Part shown: positions 14,974 to 22,845 of the stretch, piece by piece
Layout of the letters: each line of letters opens with the position of its first letter
Position numbering within the stretch: position 1 is the stretch's first letter
Source of the DNA: Clostridia bacterium
GTDB taxonomy: Bacteria > Bacillota > Clostridia > Oscillospirales > CAG-382
Direction of reading: 5' to 3'
NCBI GenBank assembly: GCA_017456765.1
Contig: JAFTIR010000009.1
Location: forward strand, 1-35,517
DNA: 35,517 nt
Translations under genes and position numbers: made by a program
The notes under the pieces: generated by a model
The model's database searches: none
Told to the model about the DNA's origin: nothing
What the model saw: the letters and a program-made list of their open reading frames with translations, nothing else

Positions 14974-15705
14974 ATGAATAAACTCAAAACCGTAGCACTT
15001 GTAAGTATGTGCCTGCTTTGTGCATTTGTAATTGTCGGCACGTTAACCCCATCGTATGTTTTTGCCCTTGAGCAGAAAGTTGATAATAGGGACATTCCTG
15101 TTGTTGAAACAATATCAGAAAATGAAGCAGAAAAAGAGCCCGAAAAAATCGAATTTGAAACCGAAACAAGAATTGAGGATACTCCCTTTGGTACTACCGA
15201 GGTCGGAGTTGATACAATTCCTAAAGGTACAAGAGAGGTTGCAAGTGCCGGTATTTGCGGAAAAGTCAGCAGAACTTATCTTGTTAAGTACGTTAACGGT
15301 GTAAAGTCCAGTGAAGCACTCTATACCGAATTTCCCGTTTCAGACCCGGTGAATGAGGTTGTAAATGTGGGCGTTGGCGGAACGGTTACGGCAAATGACG
15401 GCACAGTTTACAGCTATAATTACAGAAAGCAAATGGAAGCTACAGCATATACTTATCTTCCGCCCTATACAACAATGACAACGGCAACCGGTCAAACTCT
15501 ACGTAAGGGAATAGTTGCGGTTGACCCGACCGTTATACCTCTGCACACAAAAATGTTTATAACAGGCTCCATAGAATACGGCCTTGGTTTTGCTGAGGAT
15601 ACGGGCGGAGCAATAAAGGGCAATATTGTTGATCTTGCGTATATGTCATATGACGAGTGTATTCAGTTCGGAAGACGCCAAATGCAGGTATATATCTTGG
15701 ATTAA
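14974..15705 (+). CDS. Secreted G5 and 3D domain protein, probable peptidoglycan lytic enzyme
   Basis: This 243-residue protein starts with a signal or anchor helix (about 6-31). Residues 56-133 resemble a G5 domain (ETETRIEDTPFGTTEV, then EVVNVGVGG), a module binding cell-wall sugars. Residues 152-243 form a 3D domain of the double-psi barrel type, with its three conserved aspartates at D184 (VAVDP), D209 (AEDTGG) and D220 (NIVDL). The Bacillus YabE/YocH and RpfB-type relatives cut peptidoglycan, so wall remodelling outside the cell is the likely role. ATG 14974 is chosen because AAAGGAG lies 12 bases upstream and the signal peptide begins there. It is a single gene between its own promoter and terminator. 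Confidence 0.9.
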   Translation: MNKLKTVALVSMCLLCAFVIVGTLTPSYVFALEQKVDNRDIPVVETISENEAEKEPEKIEFETETRIEDTPFGTTEVGVDTIPKGTREVASAGICGKVSRTYLVKYVNGVKSSEALYTEFPVSDPVNEVVNVGVGGTVTANDGTVYSYNYRKQMEATAYTYLPPYTTMTTATGQTLRKGIVAVDPTVIPLHTKMFITGSIEYGLGFAEDTGGAIKGNIVDLAYMSYDECIQFGRRQMQVYILD

Positions 15706-15712
15706 ATGATTT

Positions 15713-15748
15713 CAGGGCTTGATTTTGAATAATCAGGTCCTGTTTTGT
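15713..15748 (+). terminator. Terminator after the 3D-domain protein gene
   Basis: An eleven-pair stem with two G-U pairs (15713-15723 with 15732-15742) and an eight-base loop is followed by TTTTGT, a short T tract. Confidence 0.75.
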
Positions 15749-15768
15749 GCAAAAAAAGCAAAATCTTA

Positions 15769-15797
15769 TTGACATTGTGACGGTTTTGATGTATAAT
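15769..15797 (+). promoter_or_regulatory. Strong promoter of rny
   Basis: TTGACA (15769-15774) and TATAAT (15792-15797) are both perfect and 17 bases apart. No other convincing promoter lies nearer the rny start, so a leader of about 240 bases is predicted. Confidence 0.8.
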
Positions 15798-15803
15798 ATC
15801 TTT

Positions 15804-16042
15804 ATTGTAGGGATACAAGATAACAGTTTAATGTTTTTTGTGTGCTTTACGATATTGACATATATTTATTTTATATACATCAGCCGAAACTTATGGCTTT
15901 TATAAATCATTTTACGGAAGAAATTCCGGCTTATTGTATAATCTAATATTATCGCCATAGCCATACCTATGGGGAAACTTATATGTTTTAATATTGTATT
16001 GCACCTGTTTTGTTGAAGTTTAACGAAGGAGGTGCTTTTATT
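15804..16042 (+). promoter_or_regulatory. Long untranslated leader of rny
   Basis: About 240 bases lie between the predicted transcription start and the rny start. Visible elements are hairpin CGGAA-GAAA-TTCCG (15915-15928), hairpin CCATAG-ccatac-CTATGG (15955-15972), and a repeated AAACTTAT (15887-15894 and 15975-15982). Its function is unknown. Leader-based control of RNase Y levels is a reasonable idea but is not shown by the sequence. Confidence 0.4.
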
Positions 16043-17587
16043 TTGAATCCTACACTTGCAATGGTTGTCGGAGTTGTTGTCGGACTTGTTGTCGGAGCCC
16101 TTTTCGGTGTGATTTTCAGAAAGAAAATTGCCGAGGGAAAAATCGGTTCTGCAGAAGCTGAGGCAAAGAGAATGCTTGCCGATGCAGAGAAGACTGCCGA
16201 AACCAAAAAGAAAGAGGCTTTAATCGAAGCCAAAGAAGAAATTCTCAAGAACAAAAACGAAATTGAAGCAGAACTCAAGGAACGCAGAAACGAAGTTGCT
16301 CGCCTTGAAAAACACGCACAGCAGAAAGAAGAATCTCTCGATAAGAAGATTGAATCCTACGAAAAGAAGGAAGAGGCTTTAATCGAAAAGAACAAGAACC
16401 TTGAAAAGAGAGAGGCTGAGCTTTCTGAAATCATCGACCAGGAAGTAAAGAAACTTGAGCAGATTTCAGGCTTTACCTCTGAACAGGCAAAGGAATACTT
16501 GCTCTCTAAGATTGAATCCGAGGTCAGACACGAAGCGGCAATGAAGATTGCCGAAATTGAGGCTGAATTCAAAGAAGAGGCTGATAATAAGGCAAGAAAT
16601 ATTATCTCCCTTGCAATCCAAAGATGTGCTTCCGACTATGTAAGCGAAGCAACAGTTTCCGCGGTTGCACTTCCCAATGATGAAATGAAAGGAAGAATTA
16701 TCGGTCGTGAGGGACGTAACATCAGAACGATTGAAACACTCACAGGTGTTGACCTTATCATTGATGACACTCCCGAAGCAATTACAGTTTCAAGCTTCGA
16801 CCCCGTAAGACGAGAAGTTGCAAGAATGTCTCTTGAAAAGCTCATTTCCGATGGACGTATTCATCCTGCAAGAATTGAAGAAATGGTTGAAAAGAGTCGC
16901 AAGGAAATCGACCTTCTCATCAAGCAGTCGGGCGAACAGGCAACCTTTGAAACGGGTGTGCATGGTCTTAACCCTGAACTTATCAAGATTCTTGGACGTC
17001 TCAGATACCGTACAAGCTACGGTCAGAACGTACTTATTCACTCTATTGAAGTGTCTCATATAGCGGGTATGATGGCAGGAGAGCTTGGCGTTGATGTAAT
17101 GACTGCTAAGCGTGCAGGTCTTCTTCACGACATCGGTAAGGCAGTTGACCACGATGTTGAAGGTTCACATATCCAGATAGGTGTTGACCTTGCCAAGAAG
17201 TACCACGAAAACAAGGAAATCATCCATGCTATTGAAGCGCACCACGGCGATGTTGAAGCAAATACTATTATCGCAATGCTCGTACAGGCAGCCGATGCAG
17301 TATCAGCAGCAAGACCCGGTGCAAGACGCGAAAATCTTGAAAACTATATTAAACGTCTTCAGAAACTTGAAGAAATCGCAAATAACTTTGATGGTGTTGA
17401 AAAGACCTTTGCTATTCAGGCAGGTAGAGAAATCAGGGTCATGGTTAAACCAGATGCTGTAAGAGATGACGAGATGGCACTTCTTGCACGAGATATTGCA
17501 AAGAAGATTGAAAACGAACTCGAATATCCCGGACAGATTAAGGTTATGCTTATCCGTGAAAATAGAAAAGTAGACTACGCAAAATAG
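16043..17587 (+). CDS. rny: Ribonuclease Y
   Basis: This 514-residue endoribonuclease starts bulk mRNA decay at the inner membrane face. Order of parts: one N-terminal membrane helix (about 4-24), a long charged coiled coil (about 30-190, rich in [23 protein letters not shown] repeats), a KH RNA-binding domain ([10 protein letters not shown] from residue 217), and an HD catalytic domain with the metal-binding pair H362-D363 ([12 protein letters not shown]) and later HHGDVEANT. Length and layout match Bacillus RNase Y (about 520). The start is taken as TTG 16043, ten bases after AAGGAGG (16026-16032). An ATG at 16061 would shorten the membrane helix. It is a single-gene transcript with a long leader. 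A weak start codon together with a structured leader could keep its level low. Confidence 0.96.
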   Translation: MNPTLAMVVGVVVGLVVGALFGVIFRKKIAEGKIGSAEAEAKRMLADAEKTAETKKKEALIEAKEEILKNKNEIEAELKERRNEVARLEKHAQQKEESLDKKIESYEKKEEALIEKNKNLEKREAELSEIIDQEVKKLEQISGFTSEQAKEYLLSKIESEVRHEAAMKIAEIEAEFKEEADNKARNIISLAIQRCASDYVSEATVSAVALPNDEMKGRIIGREGRNIRTIETLTGVDLIIDDTPEAITVSSFDPVRREVARMSLEKLISDGRIHPARIEEMVEKSRKEIDLLIKQSGEQATFETGVHGLNPELIKILGRLRYRTSYGQNVLIHSIEVSHIAGMMAGELGVDVMTAKRAGLLHDIGKAVDHDVEGSHIQIGVDLAKKYHENKEIIHAIEAHHGDVEANTIIAMLVQAADAVSAARPGARRENLENYIKRLQKLEEIANNFDGVEKTFAIQAGREIRVMVKPDAVRDDEMALLARDIAKKIENELEYPGQIKVMLIRENRKVDYAK

Positions 17588-17652
17588 CGCGGAGTCCGCG
17601 CTGACGATTTCGCGGGTAACCCTCGCGATAAATCATATTATATTAACCGCGC
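17586..17652 (+). repeat. Hairpin array directly behind rny
   Basis: A near-perfect GC-rich palindrome (17586-17602) begins within the stop codon. A second hairpin follows (17606-17614 with 17624-17634, a two-base bulge). CCGCGC at 17647-17652 could pair with the first arm of the palindrome as an alternative. There is no T tract, so these are not terminators. They may shield the 3' end of the rny message ahead of the true terminator. Confidence 0.55.
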
Positions 17653-17660
17653 AACAAATG

Positions 17661-17694
17661 AACCCGACCATCAAACAATGATGGTCGGGTTTTT
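17661..17694 (+). terminator. Rho-independent terminator of rny
   Basis: A perfect twelve-pair stem (17661-17672 with 17680-17691), seven-base loop and TTTTT tail end the rny transcript. Confidence 0.93.
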
Positions 17695-17725
17695 CATGCC
17701 GGTAAAACAAACAATATCAACCAAT

Positions 17726-17766
17726 AACAAAATGCCCCATGCAATAACTGCTTGCGCGGGGCATTT
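17726..17766 (-). terminator. Terminator of the minus-strand SpoIID operon
   Basis: AAATGCCCC (17730-17738) pairs with GGGGCATTT (17758-17766), and GCAA/TTGC extends the stem across two imperfect pairs. On the minus strand TTTTGTTATTG follows. It lies three bases past the last gene of the operon. Confidence 0.8.
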
Positions 17767-17768
17767 AA

Positions 17769-18428
17769 CTATTTCTTTTCCTCAGGCATTTTTCTTTCGG
17801 GTCTGTATTTGCCTATTATATACGAACACTGCTCTTCACCAAGACCGTATTCCGGAAGTTGCTTTATTATCTTCACTGTAAGCTGAAGCACACTGTCTGT
17901 TTCATTTGAACGGATAAAACTTGCAAGTTTTCCGTTCTCGTCGAGATAGTCCATATAAAGCATAATTCCTTTTTCAATTATCTCTAACGGGACAGCGGCA
18001 GATGCGTGATTCACAAGGACTGCCTTGTAAATTTCGGAAAAACCTGATGTTTCAAGATTTTCAATGAGGGCTGTTTCTTTCATCTCGTCCTCAAAGATTA
18101 CATGGTATGTTACCTTGTCGATGCCCTGTTTCTCAAGAAAAGCCAAAAGTGTAATTAAATTCAGCTGACAGAAAAGGTCCTCTCCAAAGTATACATGAAC
18201 GTCGTCACCTGCACGCATTTTTAGAAGTTGCTGTGCACATTTCTTTCTGTACTTGTCGGGGTGAACTCCATGAACCTTTGCTCTTTCGTTTATAAAGCTC
18301 TGACTGAAAGGTGTAGTGTCCTTTACAATCCCGTCAATCATGGCTTCTCCAAAAACAGTTGAGTTTTTAAAACCGAGCTGTTCTCCATATTCTGCCATGG
18401 TATCGCCGGAAACAATGTTAATTCTCAT
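17769..18428 (-). CDS. DUF1835-domain protein of unknown function
   Basis: This 219-residue protein has no signal or membrane segment, so it should be cytosolic. It opens MRINIVSGDTMAEYG, and residues 76-99 (VHVYFGEDLFCQLNLITLLA) match the most conserved stretch of DUF1835 proteins. Some DUF1835 proteins sit beside RNA polymerase sigma factors and stress genes, but no activity is established. It is the last gene of the minus-strand operon, 22 bases after the SpoIID gene, and its stop is followed at once by the operon terminator. A role linked to SpoIID is possible but not shown. Confidence 0.75.
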   Translation of the reverse strand: MRINIVSGDTMAEYGEQLGFKNSTVFGEAMIDGIVKDTTPFSQSFINERAKVHGVHPDKYRKKCAQQLLKMRAGDDVHVYFGEDLFCQLNLITLLAFLEKQGIDKVTYHVIFEDEMKETALIENLETSGFSEIYKAVLVNHASAAVPLEIIEKGIMLYMDYLDENGKLASFIRSNETDSVLQLTVKIIKQLPEYGLGEEQCSYIIGKYRPERKMPEEKK

Positions 18429-18450
18429 AAATTAAATCCTTTGGTTGTTA

Positions 18451-19806
18451 TTAGTTTTGCTGGTATAAAGCATAGTTTTCAATAATAGTGCCGGGAAAAT
18501 AAACCGCAAGAATCTCTTCGTATGTATATCCTGCTTTCGCTGCATACTGAGCACCGTACTGGCTGAGTCCTACACCGTGACCGTGGCCTTTTCCGTTCAA
18601 AAAATATGCCCGCTTTATTCCGCCGACGGTTTCTTTTCCGCTTGCGCTGAGAATAGCAGCGTAGGTGCCTGCGCTGTATTCCTCAATTCCGTCGGCAGTA
18701 ATTACGGATGCCGAATCTGTAGCATAGGGCTGTGGTGTATATACTTTTCCGATTGTAAAATTAGAACTCAAAACAGAAAAGAAAGAACGTATATCACTTG
18801 ACGTGTTCAGGAATATGCTTCTTCCTGTGTCGTCGGTCAGTGTCATGTTGTTGAGATAACCGGGAGTATCATCGTCAATTGTTATATCAACAATTGAGGA
18901 GGAAATTTTTCCTGCGAATTGTGATGCGCTGATCAAGGAATAAAAATCCTCGACATGCAGTGTCTTTGTCCAATGACCCCGGGCAATTTCACTGTAGTTT
19001 TCAAATGGTGTTTCAACTACCGTAAGATAAGGATAGTTTTCGGGATTTCCACCCCATGCACCGGCTGCACTTTCGGTAATACCGCCGCTTATTGCATGAT
19101 ATACCGACGTAATAAGACCGCCGTTATATGTAAGAATAAGGTTTCTTGTGTCTTCAACAGCCTTGTTTGTGCTACTTTGGCATTTTGTGATGCCGCTGTA
19201 AACCTGACAGCAGGTTGTATCGCAGACATCAAAACCCAAGTAAAGATGCTTTCCACTCATGCTGTGATAGGTGTATGTTCTTGTAGCAATTGCGGCGGCT
19301 TTCAAAGCCTCCTCATGCCATGAAGGATAAACCTCGCTCGGCAAAACACCCTTAAAGTACAATTCTGCATCCAGAATGTTGATTATTGTAATTCTTCCTG
19401 AATTTGCAGAAAACTGTAAAACTTCCGGATACTTGATGCTTCCGATTTTTGTGTATGAAATATGGTCTTCACCGTCAAGCTCGCTTGAAATGGGGCATAT
19501 GCCGATTGCAACTCCGCTATAACCTTCATAAAGTAAATCGCCGTCATCACCTAAAATGCGTATGCTGTCCGAATCTGCTTTGACAATAGCTTTTTCGTAT
19601 GCAAAGAAATTGAAAGGCATAAACATACAGTCATCGGCAACGTAGCCTACCTGAAAACCGTTTTCAAAAGAAAGTGTAACCTCACCTGCTATTGCGGAAT
19701 CGGCATAATTCAATCCAACCTTGATTTTTGGACTGTCAAAAGCCGAAACAGACAGTGAACAAAACAAACATACAGCAAATAACAATAGTATCTTTCTAAT
19801 TTTCAT
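18451..19806 (-). CDS. SpoIID/LytB-domain peptidoglycan lytic transglycosylase
   Basis: This 451-residue secreted protein begins with a signal peptide (about 1-22, ending SVSA). The SpoIID domain starts with FKGVLPSEVYPSWHEEALKA, where E158 matches the catalytic glutamate. It continues through AIATRTYTY and ISGGITESA, and closes with HGHGVGLSQYGA (408-419), its standard ending. SpoIID cuts denuded glycan strands during engulfment of the forespore. Relatives (LytB) modify amidase activity in growing cells, so a vegetative role is also possible. At 451 residues it is longer than Bacillus SpoIID (about 340) because of an N-terminal region of roughly 120 residues. An AGGTGATG site precedes its ATG, 51 bases after a small membrane-peptide gene. 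Confidence 0.93.
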   Translation of the reverse strand: MKIRKILLLFAVCLFCSLSVSAFDSPKIKVGLNYADSAIAGEVTLSFENGFQVGYVADDCMFMPFNFFAYEKAIVKADSDSIRILGDDGDLLYEGYSGVAIGICPISSELDGEDHISYTKIGSIKYPEVLQFSANSGRITIINILDAELYFKGVLPSEVYPSWHEEALKAAAIATRTYTYHSMSGKHLYLGFDVCDTTCCQVYSGITKCQSSTNKAVEDTRNLILTYNGGLITSVYHAISGGITESAAGAWGGNPENYPYLTVVETPFENYSEIARGHWTKTLHVEDFYSLISASQFAGKISSSIVDITIDDDTPGYLNNMTLTDDTGRSIFLNTSSDIRSFFSVLSSNFTIGKVYTPQPYATDSASVITADGIEEYSAGTYAAILSASGKETVGGIKRAYFLNGKGHGHGVGLSQYGAQYAAKAGYTYEEILAVYFPGTIIENYALYQQN

Positions 19807-19857
19807 TTCATCACCTGTAAATAAACAAAGCTTCGTACTGTCTTACAAAAAGTTTCA

Positions 19858-19977
19858 TTACATGAAAATTGGGAATGCCATAGCAAGTCCTGAAATAACG
19901 AAAAGTGCGGCAAGCAAGATTGCCATAATTCTTACAGTATTTTTCTGAACGTCTTTTTTCTTAAAATTCTTAGCCAA
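19858..19977 (-). CDS. 39-residue membrane peptide with a TTG start in the SpoIID operon
   Basis: On the minus strand a TTG at 19977 opens a short gene ending in TAA at 19858. The product is a lysine-rich head (AKNFKKKDVQKNT) and a single membrane helix (about 16-38, IMAILLAALFVISGL). AGAGGTGA lies nine bases before the TTG, and the gene overlaps the end of the secreted-protein gene by eight bases, which fits coupled translation. Small proteins of this layout (basic head then one helix) occur in Clostridia, but I recognise no named family. With its non-ATG start it would be missed by most gene callers. Confidence 0.7.
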   Translation of the reverse strand: MAKNFKKKDVQKNTVRIMAILLAALFVISGLAMAFPIFM

Positions 19978-20545
19978 TTGTATAGTCACCTCTAATCATA
20001 ATATATGCTTTTTCACTGATAACAGAAAGACCTCTTCCGTCTGCACCTCTGGGTATAAGGCAATAGGCGTTAATTGAGATTGTTTCTCCCGAGAGAACCT
20101 CAACCCCGTTGGTGATGTCTGCAATTCCCTGCGTAGGGAAGGGAGAGATAGCAGCAACACGGCTTCCGGGACGCACAATAAACTCGCAAATTGAGTCTGC
20201 CATAACCGTCTGACCGAGACTGAGTTCAAGAAGAGTGTAGCTCTTGCTCTCGTCAAACTGTTGTGAATCAACATTTTCAACAGACTCAGCGCTGTCAACA
20301 CTTTCGGGTGTTTCTTCGCTTTCGCTTATTGCAGGAACATATTCCTCTTCATTCTCCGCAGGTGTTATACCACTTACCTCTGCAATGATTTCATCTTTAA
20401 GTGAAGGCGCAAAAATTTCCTCAAGATAGCTGAGAGTAATCAGCGGATCGTTGTCGGAATATGCAGATGTTGAAAGTACGGCAAAAACAGTGAGAAGCAC
20501 ACCGAACAGTATGCTGACAATAACCGTAATCTTCTTTTTCTTCAT
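19970..20545 (-). CDS. Secreted or membrane-anchored clostridial protein of unknown function
   Basis: This 191-residue protein has a signal or anchor helix (about 6-28), then a low-complexity acidic linker rich in E and S (about 60-100). A conserved C-terminal part (about 101-191) holds YTLLELSLGQTVMA, a RPGSRVAAIS strand, GIADITNGVEVLSG, and ends with AYIMIRGDYTIG. I know this C-terminal pattern from unnamed proteins of Clostridia. It looks like a small beta-rich domain, but no catalytic motif is visible. It heads the operon with the 39-residue membrane peptide, SpoIID and a DUF1835 protein, so a role at the cell surface or during sporulation is a guess from context. Confidence 0.75.
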   Translation of the reverse strand: MKKKKITVIVSILFGVLLTVFAVLSTSAYSDNDPLITLSYLEEIFAPSLKDEIIAEVSGITPAENEEEYVPAISESEETPESVDSAESVENVDSQQFDESKSYTLLELSLGQTVMADSICEFIVRPGSRVAAISPFPTQGIADITNGVEVLSGETISINAYCLIPRGADGRGLSVISEKAYIMIRGDYTIG

Positions 20546-20589
20546 TTTTACACATCCTTAATTTTCGTATATTGAAAGTATTATAATCT

Positions 20590-20618
20590 ATTATAACACA
20601 AGAAACTCATTATTTCAA
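20590..20618 (-). promoter_or_regulatory. Promoter of the SpoIID operon
   Basis: On the minus strand TTGAAA (20613-20618) and TATAAT (20590-20595) have a 17-base spacer, with a TG one base ahead of the -10. This is a housekeeping promoter, which argues for expression in growing cells and not only during sporulation. The AT-rich 20619-20751 stretch beyond it holds only a small hairpin (TGATAT/ATATCA, 20660-20680). Confidence 0.7.
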
Positions 20619-20751
20619 GGGAAAATTTAAAGCATTAAATAATGTTTACATCTGCGAAATGATATTGAAAAAAGATATCAGCCAAGGAGCTTTTTGGAAA
20701 TGCTATAAGGATAAAAAGTTACTCTAAATAATAAATTAGTTGAATTTGTAC

Positions 20752-20780
20752 TTGAATTTCTGATTAAAATGTGGTATTAT
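20752..20780 (+). promoter_or_regulatory. Promoter of the rimO-pgsA-cysE-cysS group
   Basis: TTGAAT (20752-20757) and TATTAT (20775-20780) have a 17-base spacer and a TG one base before the -10. It starts about 60 bases before rimO. No terminator with a T tract was seen until far downstream, so it may drive a long operon. Confidence 0.6.
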
Positions 20781-20842
20781 ATTATGAAAACCTTTGTAAA
20801 AGGGAAAAATATGTGAACCCCAATATGTGAAAGGGAGAAAAA

Positions 20843-22195
20843 ATGAGTATTAAATGTGCATTTGTGTCTCTTGGCTGTCCTAAGAATCTTATGGACGCAG
20901 AGGTAATGCTCTCAACATTACTTAAACACAATATAGAAATTGTGGAGGAAGATATCCACGCAGATGTTGTGGTTGTCAATACCTGTGCCTTTATTGAAAG
21001 TGCAAAGCAGGAAGCTATTGACACGATTCTCGACGTCAATTGGCTCAGAGAAAACAGACACCTGAAGGGAATTGTCGTAACGGGATGTCTTTCCCAGAGG
21101 TATAAGGAAGAAATCTTTGAGCTTATGCCCGAGGTTGATGCAATTGTCGGTGTTGGGGATATTGAAAAGATTGCAGAAGCCGTTGAATACGCCTATAAAA
21201 ATGGCGGAAAGAAGGATGTGCCAAAGTATTCCTGTGTAACTTTGCCTGAAAATGCCCCCTTAGGCGGTGACAGAGTGGTAACAACCCCCGAGTATTCTGT
21301 GTATATTAAAATATCCGAGGGCTGTGACAACAGGTGTACATACTGTATAATTCCGTACCTTCGTGGAAAATTCAGAAGCCGTCCAATGGAGGACATAATC
21401 TCTGAAGCAAAGGAAATGGTGTCCCTCGGTGCAAAGGAAATAATACTTGTTTCTCAGGACACCACAAGATACGGACTTGACCTTTACGGTAAGGAAAGCT
21501 TAGCCAAACTTCTTGATGAGCTGTGTAAAATTGAAGGTATAAAGTGGATAAGAATTCTTTACTGTTATCCGGAAGAGCTGACGGAAGAGCTTGTAGAAAC
21601 AATCGCAAATCAGCCTAAAATCGTAAAGTATATAGACCTTCCCATTCAGCATATCTCGGACAAAGTCTTAAAGATGATGAACAGACGCGGAAACGGTCAG
21701 CTGATAAGAGAAAAAATAAAACTTCTTCGCGAGAAAGTTGAGGGAATTGCAATCCGCTCCACGGTTATTGTAGGTTTTCCGGGTGAGGGCAGCCGTGAGT
21801 TTGCTGAGCTTGCCGAGTTTTTGAAAGAAGTGAAGTTTGAGCGTCTCGGTGTGTTCACTTTTTCATGTGAAGAGGGAACACCTGCGGCAAATATCAAAGA
21901 GGGCATTGTTTCCGAAAAGACAAAGCAGAGAAGATACGACTCGCTTATGCAGAATCAGTATACAATCCATGAGAAATTCAATGAATCAATGGTGGGTAAG
22001 GTGCTGACAGTGCTTTGTGAGGGTTACGATAAGGCATCGGGCGTGTATTTCGGTAGAAGTCAGTATGACAGTCCCGACATTGACGGAAAGGTTTATTTCT
22101 CCTCTAAGACAAGAAAGATAGCCGAGGGTGAATTTGTCAATGTAAAAATTGACGAGGTTCTCGACTATGACTTACTCGGCGAAGTCGTGCTTTAA
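20843..22195 (+). CDS. rimO: Ribosomal protein S12 methylthiotransferase RimO
   Basis: This 450-residue radical SAM enzyme adds a methylthio group to the conserved aspartate of ribosomal protein S12. The N-terminal cluster domain has its three cysteines at C12 (SLGCPKNLMD, the RimO-type opening), C48 (NTCAF) and C82 (GCLSQRY). The radical SAM cluster is C161-C165-C168 (CDNRCTYC), followed by IIPYLRGKFRSRP. The C-terminal TRAM region begins near residue 375. The opening SLGCPKN separates RimO from MiaB and MtaB. An AAGGGAG site precedes the ATG. It is the first gene of a group running into pgsA with a 23-base gap. Confidence 0.96.
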   Translation: MSIKCAFVSLGCPKNLMDAEVMLSTLLKHNIEIVEEDIHADVVVVNTCAFIESAKQEAIDTILDVNWLRENRHLKGIVVTGCLSQRYKEEIFELMPEVDAIVGVGDIEKIAEAVEYAYKNGGKKDVPKYSCVTLPENAPLGGDRVVTTPEYSVYIKISEGCDNRCTYCIIPYLRGKFRSRPMEDIISEAKEMVSLGAKEIILVSQDTTRYGLDLYGKESLAKLLDELCKIEGIKWIRILYCYPEELTEELVETIANQPKIVKYIDLPIQHISDKVLKMMNRRGNGQLIREKIKLLREKVEGIAIRSTVIVGFPGEGSREFAELAEFLKEVKFERLGVFTFSCEEGTPAANIKEGIVSEKTKQRRYDSLMQNQYTIHEKFNESMVGKVLTVLCEGYDKASGVYFGRSQYDSPDIDGKVYFSSKTRKIAEGEFVNVKIDEVLDYDLLGEVVL

Positions 22196-22218
22196 TTCTG
22201 AAAGGATGGTAATGAATT

Positions 22219-22827
22219 ATGAATACATGGAAGAATATGAATACCCCCAATAAACTTACAATAATAAGAATAGTAATGGTTCCTCTTTTTATGATTTCAC
22301 TCATGCTTACAAAAAACATGGATGACGGTGCCGGAAAGGTGATACTTCTTCTTGTATCGGCACTCCTCTTCGGCGGTGCTGCAATAACGGATTTTATCGA
22401 TGGTAAAATGGCAAGAAAATATAATCTTGTAACCAACTTTGGAAAATTCATGGACCCCCTTGCCGATAAGTTCATGGTAATCGGCGCTCTCATTGCAGCG
22501 GCATATGTTTATGATAATTTGAGACTCTGGCTTCTCATTACCATTGCAATAACAGTGTTTAGAGAGCTCGCAGTATCGGGTGTCAGACTTGTTGCCGTAA
22601 ATGCAGATAATGTGGTAATCGCGGCGGCAATGCCCGGTAAAATCAAGACCTTTTCTCAGTGTATTTTCATGGAGCTTGTAATACTCGAACCGTTGCTTCT
22701 CGGCGGTATTGACTTCTTTGCAACCTATACTCCTCTTACATATATCTGTATGGCTGTTATGGTGTTCTTTACAATTTATTCGGGAATGCAATATCTTAAG
22801 GCATACAGCAAATATATAACCATGTAA
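22219..22827 (+). CDS. pgsA: CDP-diacylglycerol-glycerol-3-phosphate 3-phosphatidyltransferase
   Basis: This 202-residue membrane enzyme makes phosphatidylglycerol phosphate, the first step towards phosphatidylglycerol and cardiolipin. The CDP-alcohol phosphotransferase signature is complete: D58, D61, G62, A65, R66, G75, D79 and D83, with exactly the expected spacing. The opening TPNKLTIIRIVMVP is standard for PgsA. About five more membrane helices follow. AAAGGATGG precedes the ATG at 22219; a later in-frame ATG (22237) gives a more usual N-terminus but has a weaker site. PgsA supplies the lipid donor used by Lgt enzymes. Confidence 0.95.
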   Translation: MNTWKNMNTPNKLTIIRIVMVPLFMISLMLTKNMDDGAGKVILLLVSALLFGGAAITDFIDGKMARKYNLVTNFGKFMDPLADKFMVIGALIAAAYVYDNLRLWLLITIAITVFRELAVSGVRLVAVNADNVVIAAAMPGKIKTFSQCIFMELVILEPLLLGGIDFFATYTPLTYICMAVMVFFTIYSGMQYLKAYSKYITM

Positions 22828-22845
22828 ATTCCAGAGGTGATTTTG

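Noticed and set aside
15855..15879. Second TTGACA in the rny leader
   Set aside because: The nearest -10-like TATACA is only 13 bases away, too close for a working promoter.
15831..15905. 24-codon hydrophobic frame in the rny leader
   Set aside because: It has no ribosome site, and AT-rich DNA readily yields short hydrophobic frames.
20659..20727. 22-codon frame between the SpoIID operon and rimO
   Set aside because: No ribosome site, no promoter placed for it, and no recognisable sequence.
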